This document shows, piece by piece, positions 48,013 through 56,458 of a stretch of DNA of 64,000 bases (positions within the stretch are counted from its first letter, which is position 1; each line of letters opens with the position of its first letter). The stretch covers positions 84,151-148,150 of the forward strand of contig JAJQBK010000041.1 of assembly GCA_021203305.1 (NCBI GenBank). Reading direction: 5' to 3'. The notes under the pieces were generated by a model that was not told the origin of the DNA, searched no databases, and saw nothing but the letters and a program-made list of their open reading frames with translations. The position numbers were made by a program, and so were the translations under genes. The stretch comes from Lachnospiraceae bacterium (GTDB lineage: Bacteria > Bacillota > Clostridia > Lachnospirales > Lachnospiraceae).

Positions 48013-48981
48013 TCAGCCCCGTGCCGGCTTTCCCGGCGTAACCGCGCCCCGCTCGCAGCGGTTCCCCCAGGCGTCAATCAGCTCGCCGCCCCGGTACACG
48101 CAGACGATCTCGCAGTTATTGGGACAACGGCCACAGGAGGCCTCGCGGGTATAAAACTCCATATTTTCCACAGAAAAATCAAACTCCCTTCGCGCGCCGC
48201 TTCTTCGCGCGATGATGGCCGCCCCTAAAGCGCCCATCAGGTGGCCGTTCTCATCCACCGTGATTTTGCATCCGAGAGCCTTCTCAAAGGCCGCCACCAC
48301 GCCCTGGTTTTTGCTGACGCCTCCCTGGAATACCACCGGGGAGACGATCTTTTTGCCCTTGCCCACATTATTGAGGTAGTTGGCCACCACGGCGTCGCAG
48401 ATTCCCGCCAGAATGTCCTCCTTGGAGTGCCCCATCTGGATTTTGTGAACCAGGTCAGACTCGGCGAAGACCGTACATCTGGCGGCGATGGGAGTGGGAT
48501 GCTCGCTCCGCAGCGCATAAGAAGCGATATCCTCCGCCTCAATGCCCAGCCGCTTGGCCTGGCTGGAGAGAAAGGCTCCCGTTCCGGCGGCGCAGAGAGT
48601 GTTCATGGCGTAGTCCACCGCCACCCCGTTCTCCACCAGAATGATCTTGGAATCCTGGCCGCCGATCTCCAGAATGGTGCGCACATCCGGATAAAATGTG
48701 GTGGTGCCCACCGCGTGCGCCGTAATCTCATTCTTGACGGTGGTGGCGCCGATGATCGACCCGGTCAGCTTTCTGGCACTTCCGGTGGTACCCGTGGCAA
48801 CAATCTGAAAACCGTCCTTAGGGAAATTTTCTTCCAGCAGATGAAGCAGCTTTTTGACCGCGCCGATGGGGTCGCCCTCGGTCCAGATATACGCGCTGCT
48901 CAAGATATTATTTTCATCATCAATAATCACACCCTTGGTGGAAATGGACCCCACGTCCACGCCCAGATACGCCTGTTTCAT
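48013..48981 (-). CDS. 2-hydroxyacyl-CoA dehydratase activator-type ATPase
   Basis: This 322-residue BadF/BcrA/HgdC-family protein has the ASKHA nucleotide-fold motifs (YLGVDVGSISTKGVIID, EIGGQDSKII, NTLCAAGTGAFLSSQAKRLG, VVFQGGVSKNQG) and a C-terminal cysteine pair region (SCGRCPNNCEIVCVYR) for an iron-sulfur cluster. Such activators inject an electron into a dehydratase at the cost of ATP. It is the last of three coupled genes and overlaps the one before by four bases. Confidence 0.92.
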   Translation of the reverse strand: MKQAYLGVDVGSISTKGVIIDDENNILSSAYIWTEGDPIGAVKKLLHLLEENFPKDGFQIVATGTTGSARKLTGSIIGATTVKNEITAHAVGTTTFYPDVRTILEIGGQDSKIILVENGVAVDYAMNTLCAAGTGAFLSSQAKRLGIEAEDIASYALRSEHPTPIAARCTVFAESDLVHKIQMGHSKEDILAGICDAVVANYLNNVGKGKKIVSPVVFQGGVSKNQGVVAAFEKALGCKITVDENGHLMGALGAAIIARRSGARREFDFSVENMEFYTREASCGRCPNNCEIVCVYRGGELIDAWGNRCERGAVTPGKPARG

Positions 48982-50057
48982 TTCAGCTGCCTTCCTTTCG
49001 CCTCAATCATATCGCAAAAAGCCTCCAGCCTGGTCATCAGCCCCACATCGGAGGTCTGGGTATCGCAGGTCAGGATCAGAAGCGGGATTTTATACTGCCC
49101 GCTTATTTTCTGTAAAATAGGTACAATATCAATCTCCGGCGTGCAGTTGGCCGACTTGATATGCACCAGTCCGTGGAAGCCCTGCTCCGCGTAATGCTTT
49201 GCCGCCCAGATATTGGCCGTGGAGGTTGGCCCCATCTCGTAGGTGCAGTATTCCCTGATTTCCACATTCAGATTCTTTTCCCCGGGATAATGAATCAGCC
49301 TGTGGGACAAATTCATCCATCGGTGTACCTCCACGCCCATGCCGGCCAGCTTATCCTCCACCTCCCGGTTGGAGAAGGAATCCACCGCCGTGTAAAATTC
49401 CCCGATGACGCCCACCTTCAGCGGATGAGGCGGCTTCACCAGCGGTGTGGAATCAAATCCCTGCTTTGCGTCCAGATACGCCTTTTCAATGGCGGCTTTC
49501 GTGTCCGCCCGGTACATGGCGGCCAGGAAACGCTTGTAGGCCTTCCTCCAGCCGCCTGAGGGATCGAAGCCGCAGCCCTTATAATACTCATATGTAATTT
49601 CATCCAGATATTCCACCATCTTAATGGACTCCATCCCGGCGGAAATCAGATGAGTCATCTTCACCTTCGGGTTGACGCTTCCGATCCCCTTTATCAGATC
49701 CCTCGTCTTCCCTCCCATGGCGTAATCATTTAAATTAATGAAATCAAACTCATAGCCCTCATCCAGCAGAATTTTGCGGAACAGCTCCCCATAATAGGAC
49801 AGGCGGCAGATGCCATTGGGCATGATGATTGTATCGGCCCCGGCTTCCAGCGCCTCCACCAGACTTCCCAGGATGGTTTTAAAGGGAGTGCAGACCATGT
49901 CCGGGCTGTATTTCTCCCCGATTTTCTCTGTGCGCTGGGTCTGCCTTGGCTGTAAAATAAATTTACAGTCCAGGCCCTGCTCCACCAGATATTTGAAGGC
50001 GGCGCTGTACTCCGCGTAGCGGATGGTGGCAACTTTCCTTTCTGACGCAGGTTTCAT
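48978..50057 (-). CDS. 2-hydroxyacyl-CoA dehydratase subunit-like protein
   Basis: This 359-residue HgdB-type protein has cysteine-bearing motifs IMPNGICRLSYYGELFR, IKSANCTPEIDI and ILTCDTQTSDVG, the usual iron-sulfur positions of this family. The real substrate is unknown: stand-alone sets of activator, HgdB-like and DUF2229 proteins are common in Clostridia without an assigned reaction. Its ATG overlaps the stop of a 21-residue mini-ORF. Confidence 0.88.
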   Translation of the reverse strand: MKPASERKVATIRYAEYSAAFKYLVEQGLDCKFILQPRQTQRTEKIGEKYSPDMVCTPFKTILGSLVEALEAGADTIIMPNGICRLSYYGELFRKILLDEGYEFDFINLNDYAMGGKTRDLIKGIGSVNPKVKMTHLISAGMESIKMVEYLDEITYEYYKGCGFDPSGGWRKAYKRFLAAMYRADTKAAIEKAYLDAKQGFDSTPLVKPPHPLKVGVIGEFYTAVDSFSNREVEDKLAGMGVEVHRWMNLSHRLIHYPGEKNLNVEIREYCTYEMGPTSTANIWAAKHYAEQGFHGLVHIKSANCTPEIDIVPILQKISGQYKIPLLILTCDTQTSDVGLMTRLEAFCDMIEAKGRQLK

Positions 50058-50119
50058 GCAAGTCCTCCCCTGTTCCTGCGGGTGATGTCCGCGAATTTCT
50101 TTTTTGAAACGCTTCTCAT
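50054..50119 (-). CDS. mini-ORF linker (21 residues) in the dehydratase trio
   Basis: The frame starts with an ATG that overlaps the stop of the DUF2229 gene (ATGA) and ends with a TGA that overlaps the ATG of the next gene. Its end (FADITRRNRGGLA) mirrors the tail of the DUF2229 protein (FVDIIRMKKGELT), and the DNA matches too. It is a diverged tandem copy of the tail and ribosome site, with a 62-base period. Confidence 0.6.
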   Translation of the reverse strand: MRSVSKKKFADITRRNRGGLA

Positions 50120-51051
50120 GTAAGCTCTCCCTTCTTCATGCGGATGATATCCACAAAGCTTTCCAGCCGGGTTTCCACCCCGGCGGTTCCGGTCTGGGAA
50201 TCCAATACCAGCTGCAACACGGGAACCCCCTGAATCTTGCGTGCCAGAATATCATTGACCATGGAATCCGGTCCGCAGGGAAAGGCCGTGACCAGCACAA
50301 TCCCGTCCACCTGAAAACGATGCTGGATAATACTGCCCACAAGCTCCCGGCTCATGACCCAGCGGCATGTGGGACACAGATCCGGACTGTGCTTCACCGC
50401 GTAGTCCCGGTCCGTAATATCCGCCCTGAGCGGCAGAGCGCCCAGATCCCTCAGCCCCTTTAAAATCACGCCGCCCGCGTAGGAATCGTCCAGGATATAG
50501 CTGTGTCCCGACACCAGGATTTTCAGCCCCTCTGATTTATACAGTCTCTCCTGCTCCTTTACCGCCTTGTCCCAGGCCTGCTCCTGTGCCTTTTGCGCCG
50601 TCTTCCAGGCCTTTTTGCTCTCCTTGCGGGAAAAGCCTAGGGACTGGCCCAGATCGCAGAAAGCGTCCTCTTCCCTGGCGCCGTTCACCACATCGATATT
50701 GCAGGTCAGAAATTTCTGGTCTGTCCGGAGAAAAATGCAGTGTGTCAGATCATAAAGGGCGCTGAAGCGGACGCACAAATCCAGGTTCCTCCCCAGATTG
50801 GCCACCCGCGGCACAAAAATATAGTCGCACTTCCCGATCAGGGAGCTGACATGCCCCAGGAAGATTTTCTCCGACAGGCAGGCCTCATCGGGAGCAAGCC
50901 TCTCGCCCTCCTCCACCACCGCCCGGTTGGTAGGAGCGCTGACCCTTGTTTCCAGGCCCAGCGCATGAAAAAAGGTCTGCCACAGAATCTCATATCTGTG
51001 ATAGAGCAGACCTCTGGGAAGCCCGATGACGGGCAGAGTTTCCTTTTTCAT
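50116..51051 (-). CDS. DUF2229-type activase-related protein
   Basis: This 311-residue protein begins VIGLPRGLLYHRYEILWQTF and has EACLSEKIFLGHVSSLIG, the DUF2229 pattern found fused to, or beside, dehydratase activators. CPTCRWVMSRELVG and AFPCGPDSMVNDIL supply cysteines that may bind a cluster. It is the first gene of the trio, with GGAGG nine or more bases before the ATG. Its last codons and ribosome site are duplicated downstream as a mini-ORF. Confidence 0.88.
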   Translation of the reverse strand: MKKETLPVIGLPRGLLYHRYEILWQTFFHALGLETRVSAPTNRAVVEEGERLAPDEACLSEKIFLGHVSSLIGKCDYIFVPRVANLGRNLDLCVRFSALYDLTHCIFLRTDQKFLTCNIDVVNGAREEDAFCDLGQSLGFSRKESKKAWKTAQKAQEQAWDKAVKEQERLYKSEGLKILVSGHSYILDDSYAGGVILKGLRDLGALPLRADITDRDYAVKHSPDLCPTCRWVMSRELVGSIIQHRFQVDGIVLVTAFPCGPDSMVNDILARKIQGVPVLQLVLDSQTGTAGVETRLESFVDIIRMKKGELT

Positions 51052-51301
51052 ATTGTTTCAGCACCTCCATAAGCAGATGGACATGTCCGCCGGCGCGGGC
51101 ATCCCCCTGTAGAAACATAGTGTATTTTCTTTTTATATATATGAGATTATTCTCAAGTGAACATCAACAAAGGAAGAACCGACAGGACCACTATCTTACT
51201 GCCTCTGCCGGTTTTGCAATTCCTTAGCTGCGTTCACGCCAAGCCGCGTTGGCTGGTTTGCATCATATGCTCTTCCTGTCCAGTTCTTCCCTTACCTTGC
51301 T

Positions 51302-52501
51302 TTAATTTTTTCCGCAGCACTTTTTATACTTTTTCCCGCTGCCGCAGGGGCAGGGATCGTTGGGATAAATCTTCTTTTCCCCCTCCGCCCTTCTCACCGT
51401 CTTTCTGTTCACGCGGGCGGTCGGCTTCCTCAGCTCTTCCAGCTGGTCCGGAGTCAGGGTTTCATGTATTTCCCTGGATGTGTGGCCTCTGAACATCACC
51501 ATGCGGGTATTGTTGCCCGCGTCTGTCAGGATATTTTTGAAGGTTTCAGCGTCCTTCCCCACCGGCAGCTTTATTTTTCTATTTTTTAATGTCTTTAAAA
51601 CATCCGAGACGGATCCGCCGGTCATAAAAATATTGTTCACTGTCAGGCACAGACTGTACCAGTCCACATTGTCACCCATTTTTTCAGTGATGAATTCTTC
51701 AAGTGCCTGGTACTCCTTTGATGAGGACATATAGCCGTCCTTCGCGCGGCATATGATTTCCTCTTTGGTAAGGATGTAGTATTCTACATCCAGCTGTACC
51801 TCATCAAGCGCCTCATATAGCTCATCGCCCCCCAGCTCTCTTGACGCCACTATCCCGTTCGTTATACAGCAGGGGTTCATTTCATCCGGAACCTTTTTAA
51901 AAATCCGCAGGAATTCCTGATAGGAGACGTCCAGCGTCTCTTCCCTCTGATACATTTTGTATACTACCTCTACCGGCGCGGCCATATAAAGGTCAACGAA
52001 CGCCAGCAGGCAGTCTGCCATCCAGCTGATTTTTTTGTGATACTCACGATAACCGTCTTTTCTGATCTTATTGTAAACGGCTTCCGCGTCCCCGGCCACC
52101 TCATAGGTGCCATCGCTGTTCTTTGTCGCATAACCCAGGCTCCAGAACTCGTCCAGGCCCTGCGATTCCCACTCATCCGGCACGCTGTGCGGATTCCCGA
52201 TCAATTTTTCAACTGCATCCAGCTCCTCTTCACTGAGGCTCAGAAGCTCCTGGCGCATATGATCCGGATGCAGCAGATATCTGGCAATTGCTGACGCAAG
52301 CCTCTCCTTCCCTTTTCCCGACACCCGCAGATTCAGTCCTTCTGCCATATCCAGCAGATCACTTTGATCTTCAGACATCAGAATCCTTTCCACCGTCATT
52401 CTTTCCCGGGGCATATCGCTGCCCGCCTGCTTTAACTCCGCTTCCTGATTCTTGTCCTGTTGCCCTTCCTGCAGGGAATTTTTCTTTTCTTCTGCCATCA
52501 T
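51302..52501 (-). CDS. SEC-C motif protein
   Basis: This 399-residue acidic protein ends with a SEC-C zinc motif (PNDPCPCGSGKKYKKCC). The N-terminus has a charged, disordered stretch and a SAP-like helical part (LLDMAEGLNLRVSGKGKERLASAIARYLL). The rest is helical and not recognised. SEC-C tails bind zinc and often contact the ribosome or SecB-like partners; the role of this protein is unknown. GAGGA lies seven bases before the ATG. Confidence 0.85.
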   Translation of the reverse strand: MMAEEKKNSLQEGQQDKNQEAELKQAGSDMPRERMTVERILMSEDQSDLLDMAEGLNLRVSGKGKERLASAIARYLLHPDHMRQELLSLSEEELDAVEKLIGNPHSVPDEWESQGLDEFWSLGYATKNSDGTYEVAGDAEAVYNKIRKDGYREYHKKISWMADCLLAFVDLYMAAPVEVVYKMYQREETLDVSYQEFLRIFKKVPDEMNPCCITNGIVASRELGGDELYEALDEVQLDVEYYILTKEEIICRAKDGYMSSSKEYQALEEFITEKMGDNVDWYSLCLTVNNIFMTGGSVSDVLKTLKNRKIKLPVGKDAETFKNILTDAGNNTRMVMFRGHTSREIHETLTPDQLEELRKPTARVNRKTVRRAEGEKKIYPNDPCPCGSGKKYKKCCGKN

Positions 52502-52624
52502 TTATGTCCTCTTTCTTTCTTAAAATATAGTAACGCTCCGTACGCTGATGCTGACATCACGTTATATAACAGCCTCCGTACGCGCAGGATTCCTCTGCGC
52601 CGCGTTTTCCCCTCCGGCACAGGT

Positions 52625-53527
52625 TTATGCCCATTGCTGTTCCCTGCCAGCCTGTTCTCTGACAAAATCCACAAATTCCTTTGCCACATGGGAAAGCTGA
52701 TGGCTTTTATTCCAGATCAGCACGTAGGATGCGGTGACCGCGGGTTCGGCAATTTCCCTGACGCAGACATCCGGATAGCCGGCAAGACTTCCGGATGCCG
52801 CCGGATAAATGGAAATGCCCACTCCCTGCCGCGTCAGCTCATAGGCGGTCAGCATGTGCGCCATCCGGCAGCGAATCGTCGGAAGCCGGCCGGTACCGGC
52901 AAACCATTTGTTAATCTCCTCCAGACGTGATGTGCGCGAAGGTATGATCAGATCATAAGGCAGCAGCTCCCTTACCTCCAGAGGGCTGTCCGCTTTTTGC
53001 GCCAGAGGATGCCCTGCGGGGATCATGGCCACCCAGGGCTCTGAAAATACCGGCAAAGCCTCCAGCCCCTCGGCATTGTGCGGCTCCATGATAATGGCAA
53101 GCTCGCACAGCTCCTTCATGACCCGGTTCACCACATCATCTGAATTTCCGTTCCACAGATTATACTGCACCTGGGGATGAAGCTTTTCAAAACCCGCGAT
53201 CCACCCCGAAAGCAGACGGGGAGCGCTGCCCTCCACGGACGCCAGATACAAAGTGCCGTACAAATCTCCTCTGATCTCGTGAATTTCCTCCGTGGAGCGG
53301 TCCACCAGATTCATGATCTGCATGGCATACTGGCGGAACAGTACTCCCTCCTCCGTCAGCTGGAGCGCGTGGGGCTTCCTGACGAACAGCTCCACCTGAA
53401 GCTCCTCCTCCAGATCCTTAATCTGTCGGCTCAGGGGCGGCTGGGCAATGCACAGCTTCTCTGCGGCACGGGTAAAATTCATTTCCTCAGCGACCGCCAG
53501 GAAATAACGGATATGTCTCAGTTCCAT
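52625..53527 (-). CDS. LysR-family transcriptional regulator
   Basis: This 300-residue regulator begins with the LysR winged helix (LRHIRYFLAVAEEMNFTRAAEKLCIAQPPLSRQIKDLEEEL) and continues with the two-lobed effector domain (ASVEGSAPRLLSGWIAGFEKLHPQV). The effector is unknown. Its downstream gene is the SEC-C protein on the same strand, and the plus-strand peptide gene lies behind its start, so either could be a target. Confidence 0.93.
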   Translation of the reverse strand: MELRHIRYFLAVAEEMNFTRAAEKLCIAQPPLSRQIKDLEEELQVELFVRKPHALQLTEEGVLFRQYAMQIMNLVDRSTEEIHEIRGDLYGTLYLASVEGSAPRLLSGWIAGFEKLHPQVQYNLWNGNSDDVVNRVMKELCELAIIMEPHNAEGLEALPVFSEPWVAMIPAGHPLAQKADSPLEVRELLPYDLIIPSRTSRLEEINKWFAGTGRLPTIRCRMAHMLTAYELTRQGVGISIYPAASGSLAGYPDVCVREIAEPAVTASYVLIWNKSHQLSHVAKEFVDFVREQAGREQQWA

Positions 53528-53680
53528 AAAGCTCCCTCAACTGTGACACGAGCGGCAGTTTTTCGACCATGGCACACAGCTTTCCATTTGCGGCACGGAC
53601 TCCGCCGGTGTCCTCACACCATCATTCCGCGAAGCCGCCTTCATATTTTAAAAGTATCATGATGGTTTTATTATATGTAT

Positions 53681-53709
53681 TTTACTGTGGAGCGTCAATA
53701 TGATATCTT
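53681..53709 (+). promoter_or_regulatory. candidate promoter of the 21-residue peptide gene
   Basis: TTTACT (53681-53686) and TATCTT (53704-53709) are 17 bases apart, 100 bases before the peptide start. The leader between them and the gene contains a CCCCC/GGGGG hairpin. Confidence 0.4.
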
Positions 53710-53809
53710 AATTTCAGAAAGAAAAAAACAAACCGGCAGGCACAAAAGCCGCCGGAGCTTAAGCAAACCAATCCCCCGCAGGGGGCATTTCCGAAAGGAG
53801 GAAACAATC

Positions 53810-53875
53810 ATGTTAAAGAAAATCAGAATGATGCTGGAAAAATATTATAAGAGCTTTGGCGTCTGCGTCTGGTAG
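53810..53875 (+). CDS. 21-residue basic peptide gene
   Basis: An ATG with a strong AAAGGAGG site eight bases upstream opens a 21-codon frame. The peptide starts MLKKIRMMLEKYYK and ends SFGVCVW: an amphipathic basic helix with a hydrophobic, cysteine-containing tail. A strong terminator follows six bases after the stop. The gene sits alone between two minus-strand genes. It is not recognised; a small membrane or signal peptide is possible. Confidence 0.6.
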   Translation: MLKKIRMMLEKYYKSFGVCVW

Positions 53876-53881
53876 ACGCCA

Positions 53882-53937
53882 AACCGGGGCTGCCGCATGG
53901 AAAATCCACAGCGACAGCCCCGGTTATTTATTTTTTC
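53882..53937 (+). terminator. terminator of the peptide gene
   Basis: AACCGGGGCTG (53882-53892) and CAGCCCCGGTT (53915-53925) form an 11-bp stem, followed by ATTTATTTTTT. It overlaps the end of spoVAE on the other strand. Confidence 0.88.
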
Positions 53938-54284
53938 ATCTTTGGTTTAAAGACCAGCGCCGCCAGATAGCCGAAAATCAATGCCGCGCTGCAGCCCGCC
54001 GCCGCGGATTTGAAGCCTCCGGTGAACAGCCCCAGAAAGCCTTGCTCATCCACCGCCTCCTTTACGCCCTTCATCAACAGATGGCCAAAGCCTAAGAGCG
54101 GTACAGTCGCCCCGGCTTTCCCGATTTCCTTCAATGAGTCAAATAACCCCAGAAAGCTTAAAACCGCTCCGGTCACCACCAATGTCACCATGATCCGCCC
54201 CGGCATCATCTTCGTCTTTTCCATCAAAATCTGAGCCAGCGCACAGATAATACCGCCCACCACAAAAGCGCTTACATATTCCAT
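53928..54284 (-). CDS. spoVAE: stage V sporulation protein AE
   Basis: This 118-residue membrane protein begins EYVSAFVVGGIICALAQILME and continues ATVPLLGFGHLLMKGVKEAV, the SpoVAEb pattern, with about three or four hydrophobic helices. It is part of the spore inner-membrane channel that moves dipicolinic acid during sporulation and germination. I chose the ATG at 54282-54284 with AGGGAG seven bases upstream. It is separated from spoVAD by a small gene and a large inverted repeat. Confidence 0.92.
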   Translation of the reverse strand: MEYVSAFVVGGIICALAQILMEKTKMMPGRIMVTLVVTGAVLSFLGLFDSLKEIGKAGATVPLLGFGHLLMKGVKEAVDEQGFLGLFTGGFKSAAAGCSAALIFGYLAALVFKPKMKK

Positions 54285-54548
54285 GATTCTACTCCCTGTC
54301 CCGGCCTGACCTGCCACACCGCTCCCCGGTTTGCCACGTCTCAAGGCACTTGCCAAAGCCGCCCGGCGAAGTTCTGTAAACTGTTACAGCATTTTCGCAA
54401 AATGTCCGGTTATTTACGAAGCCCTGCATCGGGCCTGTTATTGACAGTATTCCCATGAAATTATTTTTTATTCTCCGGGCTTCCTTACCGTGCAGCCTGT
54501 GAAATCAATGCCCGTTATCCAAGTCATACATATATTTTCTATACGGTA

Positions 54549-54791
54549 TTACCGCTCCGGCTCCTCAAAGGCACAGGTCACATAAAATCCCCGGGGCCGC
54601 TTCTCAATATTTCTGACTACGCCCTCCCTGGCCAGCATCCTCTCCCGAAACGGGAAATTTCCCGACATGGCCAGCGACGGATCAATCGTATAATAATAAT
54701 TGCCGGGCAGCACTCCCTCAGTCACCGTAATTTTCTGTCCAACCTCCAGAAGCCCCTGCCTCTCCATCTTAAACTCCATCAAACGCTCCAT
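54549..54791 (-). CDS. small hypothetical protein between spoVAE and spoVAD
   Basis: This 80-residue soluble protein has a beta-rich pattern (EVGQKITVTEGVLPGNYYYTID, RGFYVTCAFEEPER). I chose the ATG at 54789-54791 because GGGAGG lies about six bases upstream. It is not recognised and is not SpoVAC, which is a membrane protein of about 150 residues. A long inverted repeat lies just upstream, and 264 bases without a gene follow before spoVAE. Confidence 0.65.
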   Translation of the reverse strand: MERLMEFKMERQGLLEVGQKITVTEGVLPGNYYYTIDPSLAMSGNFPFRERMLAREGVVRNIEKRPRGFYVTCAFEEPER

Positions 54792-54834
54792 CCTCTTCCT
54801 CCCTGCGGTAAAATCTTTCATTCCTGACACCATG

Positions 54835-55024
54835 CTGAAAGTCAAGGTCAGGCGGGAAATAAAATCTGTCAGAACGACTATGTGCGATGGAGATGAGACC
54901 CAAAAATTGTGGAAGCCCTTGCTGACACAATTTTCGCTTTCAGGGGCTCATCGGAATGTCCCGCACATCGGAGCGATGACAGATTTTATTTCCCGCCTGA
55001 CCGTACCCTTGCTCATACTTTCAG
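54835..55024. repeat. 190-nt inverted repeat with perfect 26-bp arms
   Basis: GGTCAGGCGGGAAATAAAAT and six more bases (54846-54871) are exactly complementary to 54977-55002. Outside them CTGAAAGT (54835-54842) pairs with ACTTTCAG (55017-55024). Inside, ATGTGCG/CGCACAT (54880/54962), GATGAG/CTCATC (54892/54947) and AAAATTGTG/CACAATTTT (54903/54926) also pair. The whole folds into one long interrupted hairpin between spoVAD and the small gene. Confidence 0.93.
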
Positions 55025-55047
55025 TATATACTTACGGCTTCGTCTTG

Positions 55048-56079
55048 TCAAACCCTCTCAATCACCACCCCATGGGCAATCGAGGGCACCGACATTTTCT
55101 CCTGCGTCCGCACCTTGCTCAGCAGTGCCCCTGTCGGCGCAAAAAGCACCCTGCGCCAGTCCCCGCTTTTGATTTTCGGTAAAATCAGCGCCGCCAGCAT
55201 CACCGCGCTGCACCCGCAGCCGCTTCCGCCCGCATGCACATCCTCCTTTTCCCTGTCATAGATACAGAGCCCGCAGTCCATATGCCGTTCCCCGATATCA
55301 TAACCCTGCCGCAGCATCAGGTCCATCAGCGCCTGGCTTCCCACCTCCCCCAGATCGCCCGTGATAATCTGGTCATAATTTTCCAGAAGATAAGGAAATT
55401 CCTTCAGAGCGGAGGTGATGGTCAGGGCGGCGGCCGGAGCCATACACCCGCCCATATTCATGGCATCGGTAATTCCCGGATCCACGATCTCTCCCATAAC
55501 CACCCCTGTGACCTTTGCCAGCGGCTCCCCGATCTCATCCCGATCCAGCAAAAAAGCGCCGCTGCCGGTGACCGTCCATGAGGCTGACAGCGGACGCTGT
55601 GAGCCATATCCAAGCGGAAACCTGAATTCTCTCTCCGCGCTGGCGAAATGCGAGCTGGCCGCCGCAAGCCCTCTCTCAATATAGCCTCCGTCAATCAGCA
55701 TGCTGCACAATGCCAGCGCCTCGCCGCTGCCGGAACAGGCCCCGAATATTCCATAATGAGGGATTCCCAGCCCGCTCAGGCCATAGGAGCTGGCGGTAGA
55801 CTGACTGAGCAGATCCCCCGCAAAAGCGCAGTCCACATCCCCCGTCCCGAAACCAGCCTTGGCCAGCGTGATTTCCACCGCCTGCTTTAACAGGGCGCTC
55901 TCCGCCTCCTCCCAGTTTTTCTCTCCTCCAAAATCATCCTCCCAGATCCGGTCAAAGCCGTCCGCGAAGTGGCTTCCACTGCCTTCCTTGGGTCCCGTCA
56001 CACAGCCCGACTGCCGGATATATATCGGTCCTTTCATCAAAATACATCTTTTTCTGTTCTTCGCCTCGCTCAGCGCCAT
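55048..56079 (-). CDS. spoVAD: stage V sporulation protein AD
   Basis: This 343-residue thiolase-fold protein has GDLLSQSTASSYGLSGLGIPHYGIFGACSGSGEALAL and MGGCMAPAAALTITSAL, as in SpoVAD. It binds dipicolinic acid and supports its uptake into the forespore. GGGAGG lies nine bases before the ATG. A SigG-like promoter is seen upstream. SpoVAC, normally the preceding gene, is absent here. Confidence 0.96.
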   Translation of the reverse strand: MALSEAKNRKRCILMKGPIYIRQSGCVTGPKEGSGSHFADGFDRIWEDDFGGEKNWEEAESALLKQAVEITLAKAGFGTGDVDCAFAGDLLSQSTASSYGLSGLGIPHYGIFGACSGSGEALALCSMLIDGGYIERGLAAASSHFASAEREFRFPLGYGSQRPLSASWTVTGSGAFLLDRDEIGEPLAKVTGVVMGEIVDPGITDAMNMGGCMAPAAALTITSALKEFPYLLENYDQIITGDLGEVGSQALMDLMLRQGYDIGERHMDCGLCIYDREKEDVHAGGSGCGCSAVMLAALILPKIKSGDWRRVLFAPTGALLSKVRTQEKMSVPSIAHGVVIERV

Positions 56080-56145
56080 AGTAAATTCCCTCCCGAAATT
56101 TTATGAGTAAAATAATGAAGCTTCCCATTCTTTGCCCTTTCCGGA

Positions 56146-56177
56146 TAGTATGCCCCAACAGCTGGCTGCGCTATTCA
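56146..56177 (-). promoter_or_regulatory. candidate SigG promoter of spoVAD
   Basis: On the minus strand TGAATA (56172-56177) and CATACTA (56146-56152) match the forespore SigG consensus, but the spacer is 19 bases instead of the usual 17-18. It ends 67 bases before the spoVAD start, where SigG control is expected. It lies in the 379-bp gap 56080-56458. Confidence 0.5.
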
Positions 56178-56322
56178 CAGGAGCCTTCAGTTTCTGGTCA
56201 ATTTCATCATGTCGCAATTTCCCCGCAGCTCTCACCGCTTATATCTGCCATAATCTCCCCGCCGCGAACCCGCAGCCTTCAATTCTCCCTCCGCCATCCT
56301 TCATTTCTCCCCGCCGCGAACC

Positions 56323-56351
56323 TTGACAAAACATGCTGATTCGTGTACCAT
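56323..56351 (+). promoter_or_regulatory. promoter of the amino-sugar operon
   Basis: TTGACA (56323-56328) and TACCAT (56346-56351) have a 17-base spacer, about 108 bases before the aminotransferase start. Confidence 0.65.
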
Positions 56352-56458
56352 AAATTCTGTCTTATTTATGGTGATGATGTCGGATTTCATGAGACGCTCT
56401 GTGAGAGAATCCGGATATCATACTCCTTTTTTATTCATTTAATACCCTGGGGGAAATC

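Noticed and set aside
48241-49194. 317-codon plus-strand frame opposite the activator gene
   Set aside because: Antisense to a well-conserved ASKHA-family gene; no domain recognised.
51139-51160. Palindrome TGAGATTATTCTCA upstream of the DUF2229 gene
   Set aside because: Five-base arms only; not close enough to a known Fur or other regulator site.
56254-56322. Direct repeat TCTCCCCGCCGCGAACC, two copies about 51 bases apart
   Set aside because: GC-rich and short, with no relation to a gene start that I can support; probably local duplication.
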